64,000 bases of DNA from the NCBI GenBank assembly GCA_018907035.1, contig JACCIC010000342.1, positions 62,001 through 126,000 of the forward strand, written 5' to 3'. The notes beneath the pieces were generated by a model. The model made no database searches and had not been told where the DNA came from. It was given only the letters and a program-made list of their open reading frames with translations. The DNA comes from Sycobia sp. Sy_11. Its lineage: Eukaryota; Arthropoda; Insecta; Hymenoptera; Epichrysomallidae. Position 1 is the first letter of the stretch, and every line of letters starts with the position of its first letter. The translations under genes were made by a program, and so were the position numbers. Of the stretch, positions 21,561-33,387 are shown piece after piece.

Positions 21561-22493
21561 TAATTGTTTAATTGACGGGAAACAAAAGAGAGACCGACGA
21601 ACAAAAAAAAACAAAATGAGAAAAAGAAAACAGAACAGCAAAAAAAAATTTTTGTTCTTTATTTATAAATTAAAAAAAAAAGCGAAAAATTTGAAATTAA
21701 TCAATTATAATTGTTAAATGAATTGTGAGATTAATTAATTAACTAGATGAACAACAAATTTCTCAGTAATACTCCGGCAATTGGAAAACAGCAAAAACAA
21801 TAGAAATCAATTTAACAAACAATTAACCATTTCAAAAAAAAAATTTTTTTGAGAGAATTTATTAATTAGTTAATTACTTAATAAATATTAAATTATTTAA
21901 TGAATTAAATAATACTCGTAACTAACCCGTTGAGCGATGCTCATTTGACGGTTGTTATGACGAGATAGAACACCCGACAAAAATTTTCATATGTTCTGTC
22001 GTGATAGAAGAAAAGAGACAAGACATGAAAAGAAAAAAAATTGTTATTTAATTGTTATTTGTTTAAATCATTATTTTATTGTAATTAGTTATTAACGAAC
22101 TAAATACAATCAATTGTTTCTTAACCCGATTGAATTGATTGTTAATTAACCAAATTTTAATAATTATTGTTTGACAGTATTTAATTAATTATTATTCAAT
22201 TTAATAATGAAAATCTTATTTAATTATCTCTCAATTGTTGCTTTCAATGGCATCTGTTATTAATAATTTATAAAATATATAGATTTTATTTATTAGTTTA
22301 TTTACTGATTGCTAAATTATTTAATATTTGCTGTTTTTATTGAGCAGAAAAAATAAAGGACAAAACACATTTGTTTGGCAAGTAATGAAAGCCGACCGTG
22401 TCAAGAGATAGTAGATAGCGAGAGCGAAAGCGCAAAAATTATAGGCGATTAACGCAAGAAAAAAAACAAACAAAAAAAAAGGTATTTCACATA
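21561..22493. other. AT-rich stretch between two gypsy relics
   Basis: May include eroded LTR or leader sequence of either relic. No purine tract, primer site or paired LTR could be recognised. Confidence 0.35.
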
Positions 22494-23760
22494 TTTCATC
22501 AAAAAAGACGCATATCCATTGTAATATATGGACATCTTATTACATAACTTACGTGATGCGCGATACCTTTCAAAACTCGACTTGAGACAAGCGTATCACG
22601 AAATATTCTTAGACAAAGGAAGTAAAGAAATTACAGCTTTCCCTGTACCACAGACGGGACAGTTTCAATAAACAAGAATCCCATACGGTTTAACGAATGC
22701 ACCTAAGAGTTTCCAAAACGGTATGGACCGAAAGGGCAACTATCAGTATTCGTATACATGGGCGACATTATCGTTGCCACAAATACATTCGTACAACATC
22801 TACAAAAACTTAAAGTCGTGTTACCTTGACTTCAAGAAGCAGGTTTACAAATCAATCGAGAAAAATCAGTATTGAGGTACCCAGAGCCAAATAAACTAAA
22901 ACAATTGCGATCGTTTCTAGGAATGGTAGGGTAGTATTCACGATTTCTAAAATCGGTAACACATGTAAAAATACCATCTACTAAAAAAAGAAGCTAGATG
23001 GAAATGGGATACAGAGCAACAAGAAGCTTTCAAAAAGCTTAGCATCTTCCAAGAAAGGCTTGTAGTAAACGGTGCAAACAATTACGTTCTGGACGCTGTA
23101 CTAAATCAAAATATAGAAGGTGAAGAAAATCCTATAGCATATGCAAGCCGCATCTTAAATAAAGCAGAATTTAATTATACGGTTACTGAAAAAGAGTGCC
23201 TCGTAGTTCTATGGGCGGTCGAAAAATTTCGTGGTTACCTCTTAGGCGAAGAGTTCGTAGTGATTACAGAGAATAGTATCTTAGAATGGTTACATAGGCA
23301 TTGACCATTAGACCTGAAAAATCTGTCAGGAAGACTGGCAAGATGGGCTACGGCACTGCAGGCCTATAATATACAAATAATACGCTGCAAAGTTATATTG
23401 CATAAGGTGCCAGACGCGCTTTCACGCTCACCATGACCAGAGGAAACTGCCATATCGGCATTAAGAGCACTTACAACGGACAGACGGTACGGTCAAAGAT
23501 CGATGAAATCCTCAAACGTCCGCAATGCTACCCTAACTGGCAAATTTCAAATGATATAATCTGTAAACATCGTTCGGCCGATAGTACAGACTCACTCTGC
23601 CCTGATCTAGACAAATGGAAGTTAGTACCTTTCCAAGATCGGAAGAGTTCTTTGTGAATGTAACAACACAGCCACTTCGGAACATTTCAGTGTTGACAAG
23701 ACATTTTATAAATTAAACAGGTCGTATTATTGGCCTGGCATGAAAACTAACGTTGAAAAA
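22494..23760 (+). pseudogene. pol: gypsy RT, RNase H and start of integrase, heavily decayed
   Basis: Plus strand: LRDARYLSKLDLRQAYHEIFL, then IPYGLTNAPKSFQNGMDR. In another frame VFVYMGDIIVATN, where the catalytic YMDD has become YMGD. RNase H follows with NNYVLDAVLNQ, NYTVTEKECLVVLWAVEKFRG, VVITENSILEWLH and ALQAYNIQIIR, ending PDALSRSP. Multiple stops and frameshifts separate these blocks. Integrase begins HFSVDKTFYKLNRSYYWPGM and breaks off right after NVEKC at 23760, where a TGTAACG sequence begins. The YMDD change is enough to kill polymerase function. Confidence 0.82.
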
Positions 23761-25100
23761 TGTAACGATCCATCTCCTCTTTTCTTACGCGATATTTACA
23801 TTTTAATTTGTAGGGTTCTTTGAAGATGCAGGATCATGTCGGGACGAGTGAATGGACTGACTGAATAACTCTTTTTTAATTATTATAAAATAATAACAAT
23901 ATCTTTTATTTTAAATTTATAAAAAATAATTATGAATAATATCGTATTGCTCCATTTCGATTTCTCAGCAACTTATAACAAATAAAAGAGAGAAAACTAA
24001 TTTATTATTTCGTAAATAAAATGAAATGATAATATATTTATTTCTGCGTATTTTTTTGCGCCTTAATTCCTTAATCCCATTCTTGACTGTTTGACCTTGA
24101 CTGATTTTCGCGCGCTCTCTATTTACTTGGTCGTCTAATTACACAGCTGGAGCTTTCGCTTCTTCGCAATTCATCGTGTTTAATTTTATATAATTTCGAG
24201 GGGTTCTTCATCAATAATATAAAAATATTAATTTTTAAATAACTCAGGAGTGCCTGATCTTATTTCAAAATTATTACACGATCTTATTAAATATACATAA
24301 AATTTTTACAATTTCTAACTACAATTTCTTATTTATTTTCCCGACATATTTTATTTTCATTCGATATGTCTTGCTACAGTTAATTTCGGGGTAACTTTTC
24401 TTGTAATTACTTCTTTCGTTTTTGTAACTTCTTTGAAATTTCTTGTAAAATTATATGGATTTCGCTATCTTAAACGATTTATCGGCAATTTTGTATTATT
24501 CTTCGTTCGTCTCGGTGTATTAATTCGATGAACTCCTCGTCAGTAATACACATTTTAATTTTATCACTGACGAAGGAGCACCTTTTCTGAGATAAAATAT
24601 GAATTTATTTTCGGCGAATTTTTTGGCAGAAACGAAATATCCGGCGAATTTAATATATTATATCTAGGAGCCCATCGTACATAATATATTTTTAATTTTA
24701 TTTCTGACAAAGGAGCGCCTTTACTCAAAAATAGAATTTTTCCTTTTTAGTTTTCGCTGGCCTTCTTGAGTGTCACTCGATGCGATATTTCTCGTTAGTA
24801 AGGGACCGCCGTTTTCAATACAAGAAATTATGTTTTCAAACGAGTAAAGGAGCGCTTTTTCCTCGTTGAAGAGTTTACACCGGGAGACGACGGGTTGGCG
24901 GGTCGAATTTTGCCGATTCCTTTCCTTCACTTGAGAGGTGCCTTCCTTAACAAGTGCCGAAAACGACTAGGATTTCTATCGGAAAATAACGCACTTCTAC
25001 ATGAAAGAAAAGTACTTTATTGGATTTTAATTTATAGATTTATTCCTTTTGATTTATTGCTTTGCGGAGAGACTAGGAAAGAAAACTACTAAAAGAACAA
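23761..25100 (+). repeat. LTR-like insertion carrying a second hairpin series
   Basis: Begins TGTAACG exactly where the gypsy integrase is cut. From about 24188 it carries successive inverted repeats. These are GTGTATTA/TAATACAC (24515-24551), ATTTTATC/GATAAAAT (24558-24598), AATATATTAT/ATAATATATT (24652-24690), AATTTTATTT/AAATAGAATT (about 24695-24739, one mismatch), and AACGAG/CTCGTT (24839-24867). Several have an apical AAGG-AGCG-CCTT or similar loop. CGGAAAATAACGCA near 24979 recurs at about 17222. I interpret it as a solo LTR or LTR fragment of the family seen at 16.6-17.5 kb; its end is not defined. Confidence 0.5.
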
Positions 25101-25399
25101 ATCGATGACGGTAAATTATTGCCCTAAAAGAATTCGACATATGATAGAGCCCGCCATCAAGAATAGCCATGCAGCAAAACTGAAGAGCACGAAAATTGGC
25201 CACCGCGGATGGCACATGACGTGAAATAGGCTACGTCTTGAGTAGCAAGCATTTTGTCCAAGAAACCAGACCGGTGTCGCTACGCATGGATCAACCTGCA
25301 AGCACAACTAAAGAAATTGAATCCTTAGCTAAAGCGTACATTGGCACACATATGACAATAGGTTACTTGCAAAGTGAATGAAAGCATTGATTACGACAC

Positions 25400-25570
25400 A
25401 GATCAAAGAATTATAATGTTTATACAAATGATGGTGCCTGTTAACTGAATTTGATGGATAAATGCTAAAACTAAAAAATAAGTTCTAGATCCGATACATC
25501 TGACTTTTCGTACTATTTATATCGCCATCTAAACGTGAAGGACGGAAACTAAGATCACCTCCTAATATAT
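25400..25570 (+). mobile_element. 3-prime tail of the interrupted plus-strand gypsy relic
   Basis: Blocks such as AATTATAATGTTTA, CTGTTAACTGAATTT, CTGACTTTTCG, ATATCGCCATCTAAA and GGAAACTAA match the region after integrase in the minus-strand relic (19170-19030, reverse complement). It marks where the plus-strand element resumes after the inserted sequence. Confidence 0.65.
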
Positions 25571-26707
25571 TTCGTATTTCGGGTAAATCTAACGTAGTCC
25601 ATAAGCACTACATAGTTTAAGATTTTATTAAAATTATATTTTCAGAATTTCAATAATTTAATTCAATTTCTTGTATCTTTAATACACTTGTATGCGATAT
25701 ATATTCATAATATTCCAAGACATATACTTTATTATGTTCTTTATTTTTAATATTATACGCTATATACTCGTTATTTTTCATATTATGTACTTAGTGATTT
25801 AGAGCTGTCAACGCTCGCTGAAAGATTGCGGCGTAGAAGCGCATCTACGTCAAAGGACATGCCCTCCAATAGCGAGGAAACGCACGCCTTCCCTGGACTA
25901 GTTCAAGGTTCGTCTACTATACGGTGACGCCATATATCGTATAAGCAGGCTGACCGCGGTCTTACCGCGTAAGACCCTTTGGCGCACTCCGCGCCTTTGT
26001 TCACCCCCCCCCCCCCAAGTAGCGCAAAGCTTAATTGCACGGAACCCGTTCGGGATTTTCAGCGTCTACCGACTGAGCCGCCGGTAAAATGTTGTAATAT
26101 CGGAGGGCTACAGTCCATATAAATGTAGCTGTCGCCCATGGCTAAATAGCCGCTATTACATAGTAGGTACGTGAAGAATTCATTAATAGAGTATTAGGAT
26201 CATAATAAATACTTGCGGTTTTTATAGAAGCCTGTCTTTTCTTCAAAGTGATTTCTCTACCGAAATTCCCCCTTCTATTTCAGGTGTTTCATCTCTTCAC
26301 GAGACCGGTAGTGTAAAATTGCGTGAATACGTGCATCGCGATAAGTAATAAGTTGTATTGAAAAATAACGCAATACAATATATATATAAGAAAGAATATA
26401 AATATGTGATCTATGCGTCTGTTGTATACAAAATATAATTCATCACTTACACCTCTTTAGGAATTAATTTTTAACTGAGGCTACAAATATTCTTTGAAAC
26501 TTTGTACATGGTTGTATTGTATTTATATACTTTTTTGCATATTATTGATTGATTTGATATACATATTGTACCTTTAAAATGATATTGTTATTGTATATAT
26601 AAAAAATTATACAAAAAGTTTGAAAATATTTTATAGTCACATCATTCTGTCAATTTTATATTCTATATCTTAATAGTCGTTGACGAGGTTTTCTCTGCTA
26701 TCGAAGA
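25571..26707. other. Spacer before the BEL element
   Basis: Mostly AT-rich, with a GC-rich island at 25800-26170 that contains a 13-bp poly-C run (26004-26016) and a tRNA-like segment (separate entry). I see no supported protein frame. Confidence 0.4.
26030..26088 (-). pseudogene. tRNA-like head, possibly of a SINE
   Basis: On the minus strand GGCTCAGTCGGTAGACG (26062-26078) is close to a tRNA A box. About 20 bases on is GGGTTCCGTGC, a poor B box. No full cloverleaf can be drawn. It could be a tRNA-derived short interspersed element head or chance. Confidence 0.28.
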
Positions 26708-27401
26708 TGTTTGTTGCGCGAGCAAAAAAAGAGTCAGTTCTTTCGAACTGAGTGAAAGGAATATTTCTCGTATTGCTCACACTGATCGTGAACGTTAATC
26801 GCGATCAGTATAATTTTTTGATGATGGATCGAAACAAAGAAAAACGCAAGTTTTTATAAAACAACAGTAACACTTTAATAGTAACATTTAATACAGTACA
26901 AAAAATGAATATATAAAATAATACAAGACGACCGCGTACAATGTTTGTTAATATTGATGTTGAACGGACGAGCGTTATAATATATTTGCTGGTCTAACAT
27001 AATTTTACTGAACATAATAGTTCCGTATTCTATACATGGGAGGAGCTACAGTAAATATTTGGGCTAAGACATTTCCTATTGGTCTATTGAATATTATGCA
27101 GGTATGCTAAATTTGGAGTGGAGATGGAAGGGGGAGCTTAGCATGTTGGTCCAAGAATCGCGTTATAGAATGCTTGAGTCTAATTACGCATGTTCGCAGC
27201 TATTTGGTATTATAAATTTAACAATGTATAAATTTTGGGGTTTCCCTGATATCCATGCAGACGTTATTAATATTTATTACAAGAGTAATTAACATGATTA
27301 TATGTCTACAGCCTTTTGTCATCTATTACAATCTTCTTGCTGCAAATTAACGGAGGAGTATGTAATTCATAATATAAGTTTAATTACAGTGATTCCAAAC
27401 A
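26708..27401 (-). repeat. BEL 3-prime LTR (694 bp)
   Basis: Near copy of 31543-32223. It has about 13 extra bases near 26875-26895 (AGTAACATTTAAT), apparently a small local duplication that explains most of the length difference. The purine-rich GGCGGGCGGCA lies just inside it on the element strand at about 27402-27412 and could be the polypurine tract. Confidence 0.92.
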
Positions 27402-27570
27402 TGCCGCCCGCCTTGAACGATTCGCTTTCAATGCCTAAAGGAATAAACTTTATGAGCGCCATCGATTACACAACTATAGAACAATTTTATACATTACTTT
27501 TATCATCTTTACAAATTGGGTTTGAATACCTTATATCTATTTTTTGCTATAGTAAACATTTTACATCTCT

Positions 27571-29660
27571 ATAGGAAGCGGTGCAAGTTTTTTAACACTT
27601 CGCTTGTAAAGTCCATTTGCTGTTTTTATTGTTGCTACACGGACAATGTTGTCATCACCTGGATGTAGCTCGACGATACGGTCTATGCTCCAATACATAG
27701 GTGGTAGATTCTCTTCCTTTATGCTTACTAGTTGTCCAATCTTGATCTTTTTAGAATCTCCAATATGCCACTTACTTCTTGTACGTAATTCATTTAAGTA
27801 TTCCTTGTGCCAGCGTCTCCAAAAGTGTTATTTAACTTGTTGGATTCGTTGCCACATGGATAATTTATTTGTAGAGCATTTTTCAATATCATATTTAACA
27901 ATGTGTTGCGAATTATCACCTATAAGGAAGTGCGATGGAGTAGGGGCAATAAGGTCATTGGGATCATCTGAGACAGGTGTTAAAGGTCGGGAATTTAAGA
28001 TCGACTCTATTTCAATCAGACATGTATTGAATTGTTCGTATATAAACGCTGCGTTACCTACTGTACGATAGAGATGATTTTTAAACAATTTTACAGCTGC
28101 TTCCCAGAGCCTTCTGAAATGCGGGGATCGAGGGGGCGTAAAATGCCAAGTTATACCGTCTTTTGCAAGCTGTTTTGAAAAAATGTTTTGATTTTTTTCG
28201 GATAACAAGAATGATCTAATCCTAAATATCTCATGTTTTGCCCCAATGAAATTCGTCGCATTGTCAGAAAATATATTTTTAGGCTTACCTCGTCTAGCAA
28301 CGAATCTTTTTATTGCTTCTAAACAAGTTTCTGTTGTTAAAACGATAACTAATTCCAGATGTACAGCCTTGATTGCAAAACACACGAACACAGAGACGTA
28401 CGTTTTAAATTTATTTTTGTTACGGAATTTCTTTTCCTTTAGAAAAAACGGTCCACAATAGTCGATTCCAACATTTTCGAAGGGGCGCGATTGCGTTACG
28501 CATTCCTTCGGAAGGTTACCCATTACATAGTTTGGAATTTTGGGGCGAAGTCTTGAGCACTTAACGCATTTGTGTATAATATATCGAGTCGTTTTTGTTC
28601 CATCAATCAGCCAGTAATTTGCTCTGAGTGAATTTAGCGTTGCTTGCACACCGACATGCCAATTCTTTACATGTTCATTTCTGATTATAAGATTAGTCAC
28701 ATGATGGTTACGCGGTAATAATATTGGGTTTTTCCTCGAATAAGTTAGAGTTGAATTGATAATTCTGCCACCTACTCGAATAATATTATTTTCATCTAAA
28801 AACGGATCTAGACATCTTATATTGCTCTTCGAATGAATGGTCATATTTTGTTTTATTGATTTTATATCTCGATCAAAATTGGTTGATTGTATGATTTTTA
28901 TAATGCGATGATGTGCATCTTGTATTTCCTGAGTTGAATAATTTCCAATCAACCTTTGTTTTAATTTTTTGTTTTTTATGACGCGTAAACACAGGGCGAC
29001 AAACCGATTTAATTTATTTATACACGAGAATCTTTTAAATATATCATTAGCACACGGTTAAATTTTAGTTTTAACTACTGTTAGCGTTGTTTTCACACAT
29101 TTTTCTGGAATCTCTATTTGACATAGTTTTAAGCTTTTCCAATATGTATTACCATTTTTTAAGCATATAGGTCCATGAAACCAGAGTTTGTTTTTTAAAA
29201 AGTCTACTGGGTCTTGACCCCGCGAGATATAGTCAGCTGGATTTTCCGTACTAGCTATATGGTACCACTCCGCCTCATTTGTTAGTGACTGGATATCCGT
29301 AACTCTATTTGCTATAAATGTTTTTAATAAATGAGGCGATTTTTTTATCCAGTGAAGTGCGATGGTCGAATCTGACCACAAACAGATTTTAAAATAATTA
29401 AGTTTTAATGCTTCTACTACTTTACTGATCAGATTTGATAATAACTGCGCAGCACACAATTCTAACCTAGGCAGTGTCATTGACTTAAGTGGAGCGACGC
29501 GTGATTTGGAACAAACTAAATTTACTACAGCGTTGTTATATCTATCGATAGATTTTAAGTATACGCACGCACCGTAAGCCCACTCACTTGCATCGCAAAA
29601 TCCGTGTAACTGATATATTTCAGCTTCACTTAGTGTAACTTGTCTAGGTATTTGCAACTT
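27571..29660 (-). pseudogene. pol: BEL pol fragment: RNase H, integrase, DUF5641 domain
   Basis: The minus frame opens with KLQIPRQVTL and LHGFCDASEWAYGACVYL (RNase H), LPRLELCAAQLLSNL and CLWSDSTIALHWIKK, then NPADYISRG. A TAA at 29058-29060 interrupts. In the same frame come GGRIINSTLTYSRKNPILLP, an H2C2-type CVKCSRLR, and the integrase triad in VGIDYCGPF, FSDNATNF and RLWEAAVKL. ILNSRPLTP follows, then a second stop at 27828-27830 in place of Gln before HFWRRWHKEYL. The tail (WHIGDSKKIKIGQLVSIKEE, VATIKTANGLYKRSVKKLAP) is the DUF5641-type ending and finishes near 27571. RT is absent upstream, so the opening Met is not a true start. Confidence 0.9.
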
Positions 29661-30900
29661 GCTTAATATAGTAGTAATATAGTAGTAGTGTATTATGTTT
29701 TTTGTGACACGCCTTACATGCAGCGGATAAACATTTACTGGTTACATGATTTTTTCTTAAGCAATTTACGCATAATTTTTTCATTTTTACAGCATTCAAT
29801 CTATCCTGAGGACTTAAATTTAAAAATCTTTCACACTGAAATATATAATGATCAGCATTACAAAATGAACATTCTGCTCTTTTAGTGCTTACGAACGCTT
29901 GACTACGATTAATTGGAATTGGGTTATGTTGATGATTTCTCTTATACATACTTTGTTTGTTCGTTAAATTGACAGTAACTTCCGACTCATCACCACGACC
30001 GCGTTTAATTAAGAAGTTCATTAAATCAGAAAAGGTCGGCAGATCACTCTCTTCAAGGGTACGCTCCCAAGTTCTTCGCGTATTTTTATTCAGCTTCTGT
30101 ATTATTATATACACTAATAACGAATTCCACGTTTCTACCGGTTCGTTATGAGCCTTTAAAGCTTGATAGTGCATCATTGCCTTTTCTTGTAAACTTCTAA
30201 TATTCGCGGGGGAATCTTTTGTTATTTCGGGTAATTCGATTAACGACTTTATGCGGGCATACACTATTTGACGCGGTCTATCACACCGAGATTTTATCAA
30301 GTTCCAGGCTACGTTGTAGTTTTCCTCTGAAGCACACAGTGTTTCCAAAAGTGTAATTAAATTTCCGCGAATTGAATTTTTTAAAAGGTGGAATTTTTGT
30401 ACCGCAGATATGGTAGTGCACGAGTTGACCACCGACTCAAAGGTGTCCCGAAAACTTATCCAGTCTAATGGATTTCCGTCAAACGGACGTATCTCAATTT
30501 TCGGTAAAATACTATGGTTTTCTTGAATAATGAAATTTGTTGCAGTTACATCATTAAGTCTGTTTACGCCCGTGCTTGCTTGATTAGTACTTATATTTTT
30601 ATTTAATTTCCGCAGTCGTTTACTTATAATACTCGCTGCCTTGTAATACGCTTCATCGAACTGATCCTTTTCGAATTCCTGAGCAGTCATTACTTCCTGT
30701 TTAGCTGATTGTTCTATTAATAACTTGTCTATTTGACTTTGAACCCTTTCGAAGGTAGCATGAGCTTCTTCTAATTTTAATCTACGAATTTCTAAACTGT
30801 CAATATCATAGTTTTCAATTTTTTCGAGATAATTAATAATACGCGTCACATTTCCCTTAATATAGGAGCGATTGTGCACGACGGCCTTGTATTATGCCTC
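29644..30900 (-). pseudogene. gag: BEL gag (DUF1759-type) with zinc knuckles, truncated into the deletion junction
   Basis: A minus frame of about 411 codons: IKGNVTRIINYLEKIENYD, a helical charged stretch (LEEAHATFERVQSQIDKLL), LPKIEIRPFDGNPLDWISF (the hallmark of Pao/BEL gag), FHLLKNSIRGN and IVYARIKSLIELPEI. Three Cys motifs follow: CSFCNADHYIFQC, CVNCLRKNHVTSKC and CKACHKKHNTLL. After the last motif it runs into LYYYYIKQVANT and stops; the next residues of an intact element (protease) are missing. The visible start codon is GTG, and an in-frame TAA lies a few codons upstream, so the N-terminus is probably also damaged or short. Confidence 0.88.
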
Positions 30901-31523
30901 ACACATTTTATAAGTTACTGATTTTCTAAGTTATTAGTTGATAAAACTTTACTGATATTAATTATAAACGACCTTGAACGTACGCATTTAGAATACAGCC
31001 CTGATTATTAGAGTCGATTAAAAGTAGATAGGAATTGGTAATTATTGATAGGGTTAAAAGAGACAATTCACTTACTTATAAATATGAATATTTTGATGTT
31101 GCCTTGCAGCGGAACGCAATGCTTGTAGATTCCACCCTTATTCTGCAAATTCCTTGCTGCTGTAAGTTTCTTCAAATGTAATGTTGATATTCACGACGCG
31201 GCCCGCTTGTTTGCTGCACCACAGTTTGATGTAATCGAGCACGTCACAGTTTATATGTTTTCCTGTAGTATTAACAGGTGTCCGTCAAGTATGATTAATG
31301 GTAGTGATGCTATTCTTGTAGATTTATGCTGCACAATCGCTACAGATGTCTTGGTCTTCTTGATGAGACGACTTGTCCAATGATGTGGCTGCTTAGTCGA
31401 CGAATGCACAATGCACCTTAAACTTTTAGTATTGCACGTATAAATGCACGTATTAACTTGATGTTGATTCACTGTCATACACGTTGATTTTTTTCACTGA
31501 AGTTTGTATCGCTCTGTTTAACG
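30901..31523 (-). other. BEL 5-prime leader
   Basis: Non-coding sequence between the primer site and gag on the element strand. Small frames over it are not supported. Confidence 0.5.
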
Positions 31524-31541
31524 ATCCGGCTCGAAGGACCA
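31524..31541 (-). promoter_or_regulatory. BEL primer binding site, tRNA-Tyr type
   Basis: The plus strand reads ATCCGGCTCGAAGGACCA, equal to the 3-prime end of eukaryotic tRNA-Tyr including CCA. The element RNA (minus strand) is therefore complementary to it. It starts one base inside the 5-prime LTR (31543), the expected place. Confidence 0.8.
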
Positions 31542-31542
31542 A

Positions 31543-32223
31543 TGTTTGTTGCGCGAGCAAAAAAAGAGTCAGTTCTTTCGAACTGAGTGAAAGGAATATT
31601 TCGCGTATTACTCACACTGATGGTGAACGTTAACCGCGATCAGTACAATTTTTTGATGATGGATCGAAACAAAGAAAAACACAAGTTTTTATAAAACAAC
31701 AGTAACACTTTAATCAGTACAAAAAATGAATATATAAAATGATACAAGACGACCGCGTACAATGTTTGTTAATATTGATGTTGAACGGACGAGCGTTATA
31801 ATATATTTGCTGGTCTAACATAATTTTACTTAACATAATAGTTCCGTATTCTGTGCATGGGAGGAGCTACAGTAAATATTTGGGCTAAGATATTTCCTAT
31901 TGGTCTATCGAATATTATGCAGGTATGCTAAATTTGGAGTGGAGATGGAAGGGGGGAGCTTAGCATGTTGGTGCAAGAATCGCGTTATAGAATGCTTGAG
32001 TCTAATTACGCATGTTCGCAGCTGTTTGGTAATATAAATTTAACAATGTATAAATTTTGCGGTTTCCCTGATATCCATGCAGACGTTATTTATGTTTATT
32101 ACAAGAGTAATTAACATGATTATATGTCTACAGCCTTTTGTCATCTATTAAAATTTTCTTACTGAAAATTAACGGATGAGTATATAATTCATAATACAAG
32201 TTTAATTACAGGGATTCCAAACA
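31543..32223 (-). repeat. BEL 5-prime LTR (681 bp)
   Basis: Matches 26708-27401 over its length, with TGTTTG and CCAAACA ends. GTTCTTTCGAACTGAG near 31575 is an inverted repeat (TTCTTTCGAA) present in both LTRs. Confidence 0.92.
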
Positions 32224-32976
32224 GAGGATCTTTTATATTTCTTATATATTATATTATTTATAATAGATTAGTTTACTTTAAACATATTTTTCATATTCCT
32301 TTACTTAAAAAGTTATACAGTAATCACAGAATTAAGGAATTTAAATACCATATTAAATTTTTACAAAATATATAGTATGTATCTTACTAAAATATTTTAA
32401 CAAGTTATTCAATTTTGTAACGCACCCACAGCAAAGTCTTATGTGCAGCCTTAAGAAGTTGTATTGATTTCGTTTATTTTAAAGATAAATACGGTAATTA
32501 AATTAATTTAATAAGGACAAAGTATTATACTGAAAATTGCCTGAAAAAATATACATGGTAAATTATTATTTACGCAATACATCTGAAAGTGTAAAAGAAC
32601 TTTTTATGAGCAATTGTTTTCAAACTTGACAGATAACCGCGTCTGATAATGTATTTTTCTTTCAAATTCGACTCATGGTTTTGTAACTAATTTTAGATCA
32701 TGTTTTCTTATGAGTTCATCCGCTTCAGAGACAGGTCGCATCCGGGGCCCATTCACGGCTGCTAAAACGTCATCCTGTTTTAGTATATGTGCCCAGCAAT
32801 CTCTCCCTATTATCTTTGATACAAGCTAAATGTGCTAGAATTTATTTATGAATACATCTTGAATCATGACCTTTCCGTTGATTTGGGGAGTGTTGGCGAT
32901 TTTATATATGTTAAGAGTTATTACTATGAGTAAATAGGCTATGGATATATTGACACACGTTCATTTTACACACCCA
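32224..32976. other. AT-rich spacer
   Basis: No frame or repeat I can support. Confidence 0.4.
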
Positions 32977-33076
32977 CACTCCTCAAAATTGTGCTAAAAC
33001 TATGTGTAGCTTAATAACAGTTATTTACCTGAAATAGCCTTTAAATTGCTCAAGATTTGGAGGAGTGGGAAGTATA
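32977..33076. repeat. Inverted GAGGAGTG motifs, left side of the Polinton-like relic
   Basis: Bases 32977-33000 (CACTCCTCAAAATTGTGC then TAAAAC) and 33048-33076 (starting GCTCAAGATTTGGAGGAGTG) are inverted relative to each other. The second matches the reverse complement of 35780-35808 at about 25 of 29 positions; the first matches the reverse complement of 35749-35771. Confidence 0.6.
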
Positions 33077-33387
33077 TTGATCTCTTCTTCTTAACGTAAT
33101 TATCTTCATAATGTTAATTGTTATTTTTGTTTTATTACGAGACTATGTTCATGCTTTATATTAACAATTTTTCTGTAATTTGCTGCAAAGCCGAAAATGC
33201 ATAGTTCAGAAGAATAGCAACGTTCAATTTTCCTTGTCTATAAATCAGAACTCTCATCGTTTCTTCATTATCAAACCAGCCGGAATTTTCAAGCATAAGA
33301 GACTCATTGGTATGAAACGAAGTTGACCCATTCATGAAGCTACTCAATTAAATATTCTTACTTGTATTTATCTCTACACCATTACAT

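Larger units (their letters stand above)
26708..32223 (-). mobile_element. BEL/Pao LTR retrotransposon, internally deleted
   Basis: Two direct LTRs (26708-27401 and 31543-32223), both TGTTTG...CCAAACA in window orientation, enclose minus-strand gag, RNase H, integrase and a C-terminal DUF5641-type domain. A primer site complementary to the 3-prime end of tRNA-Tyr lies next to the 5-prime LTR. Flanking 5-mers are GAAGA (26703-26707) and GAGGA (32224-32228), a 4 of 5 match to a target duplication. Protease and RT are missing, so the element is non-autonomous. The LTRs remain very similar, which suggests fairly recent insertion compared with the other relics. Confidence 0.92.
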
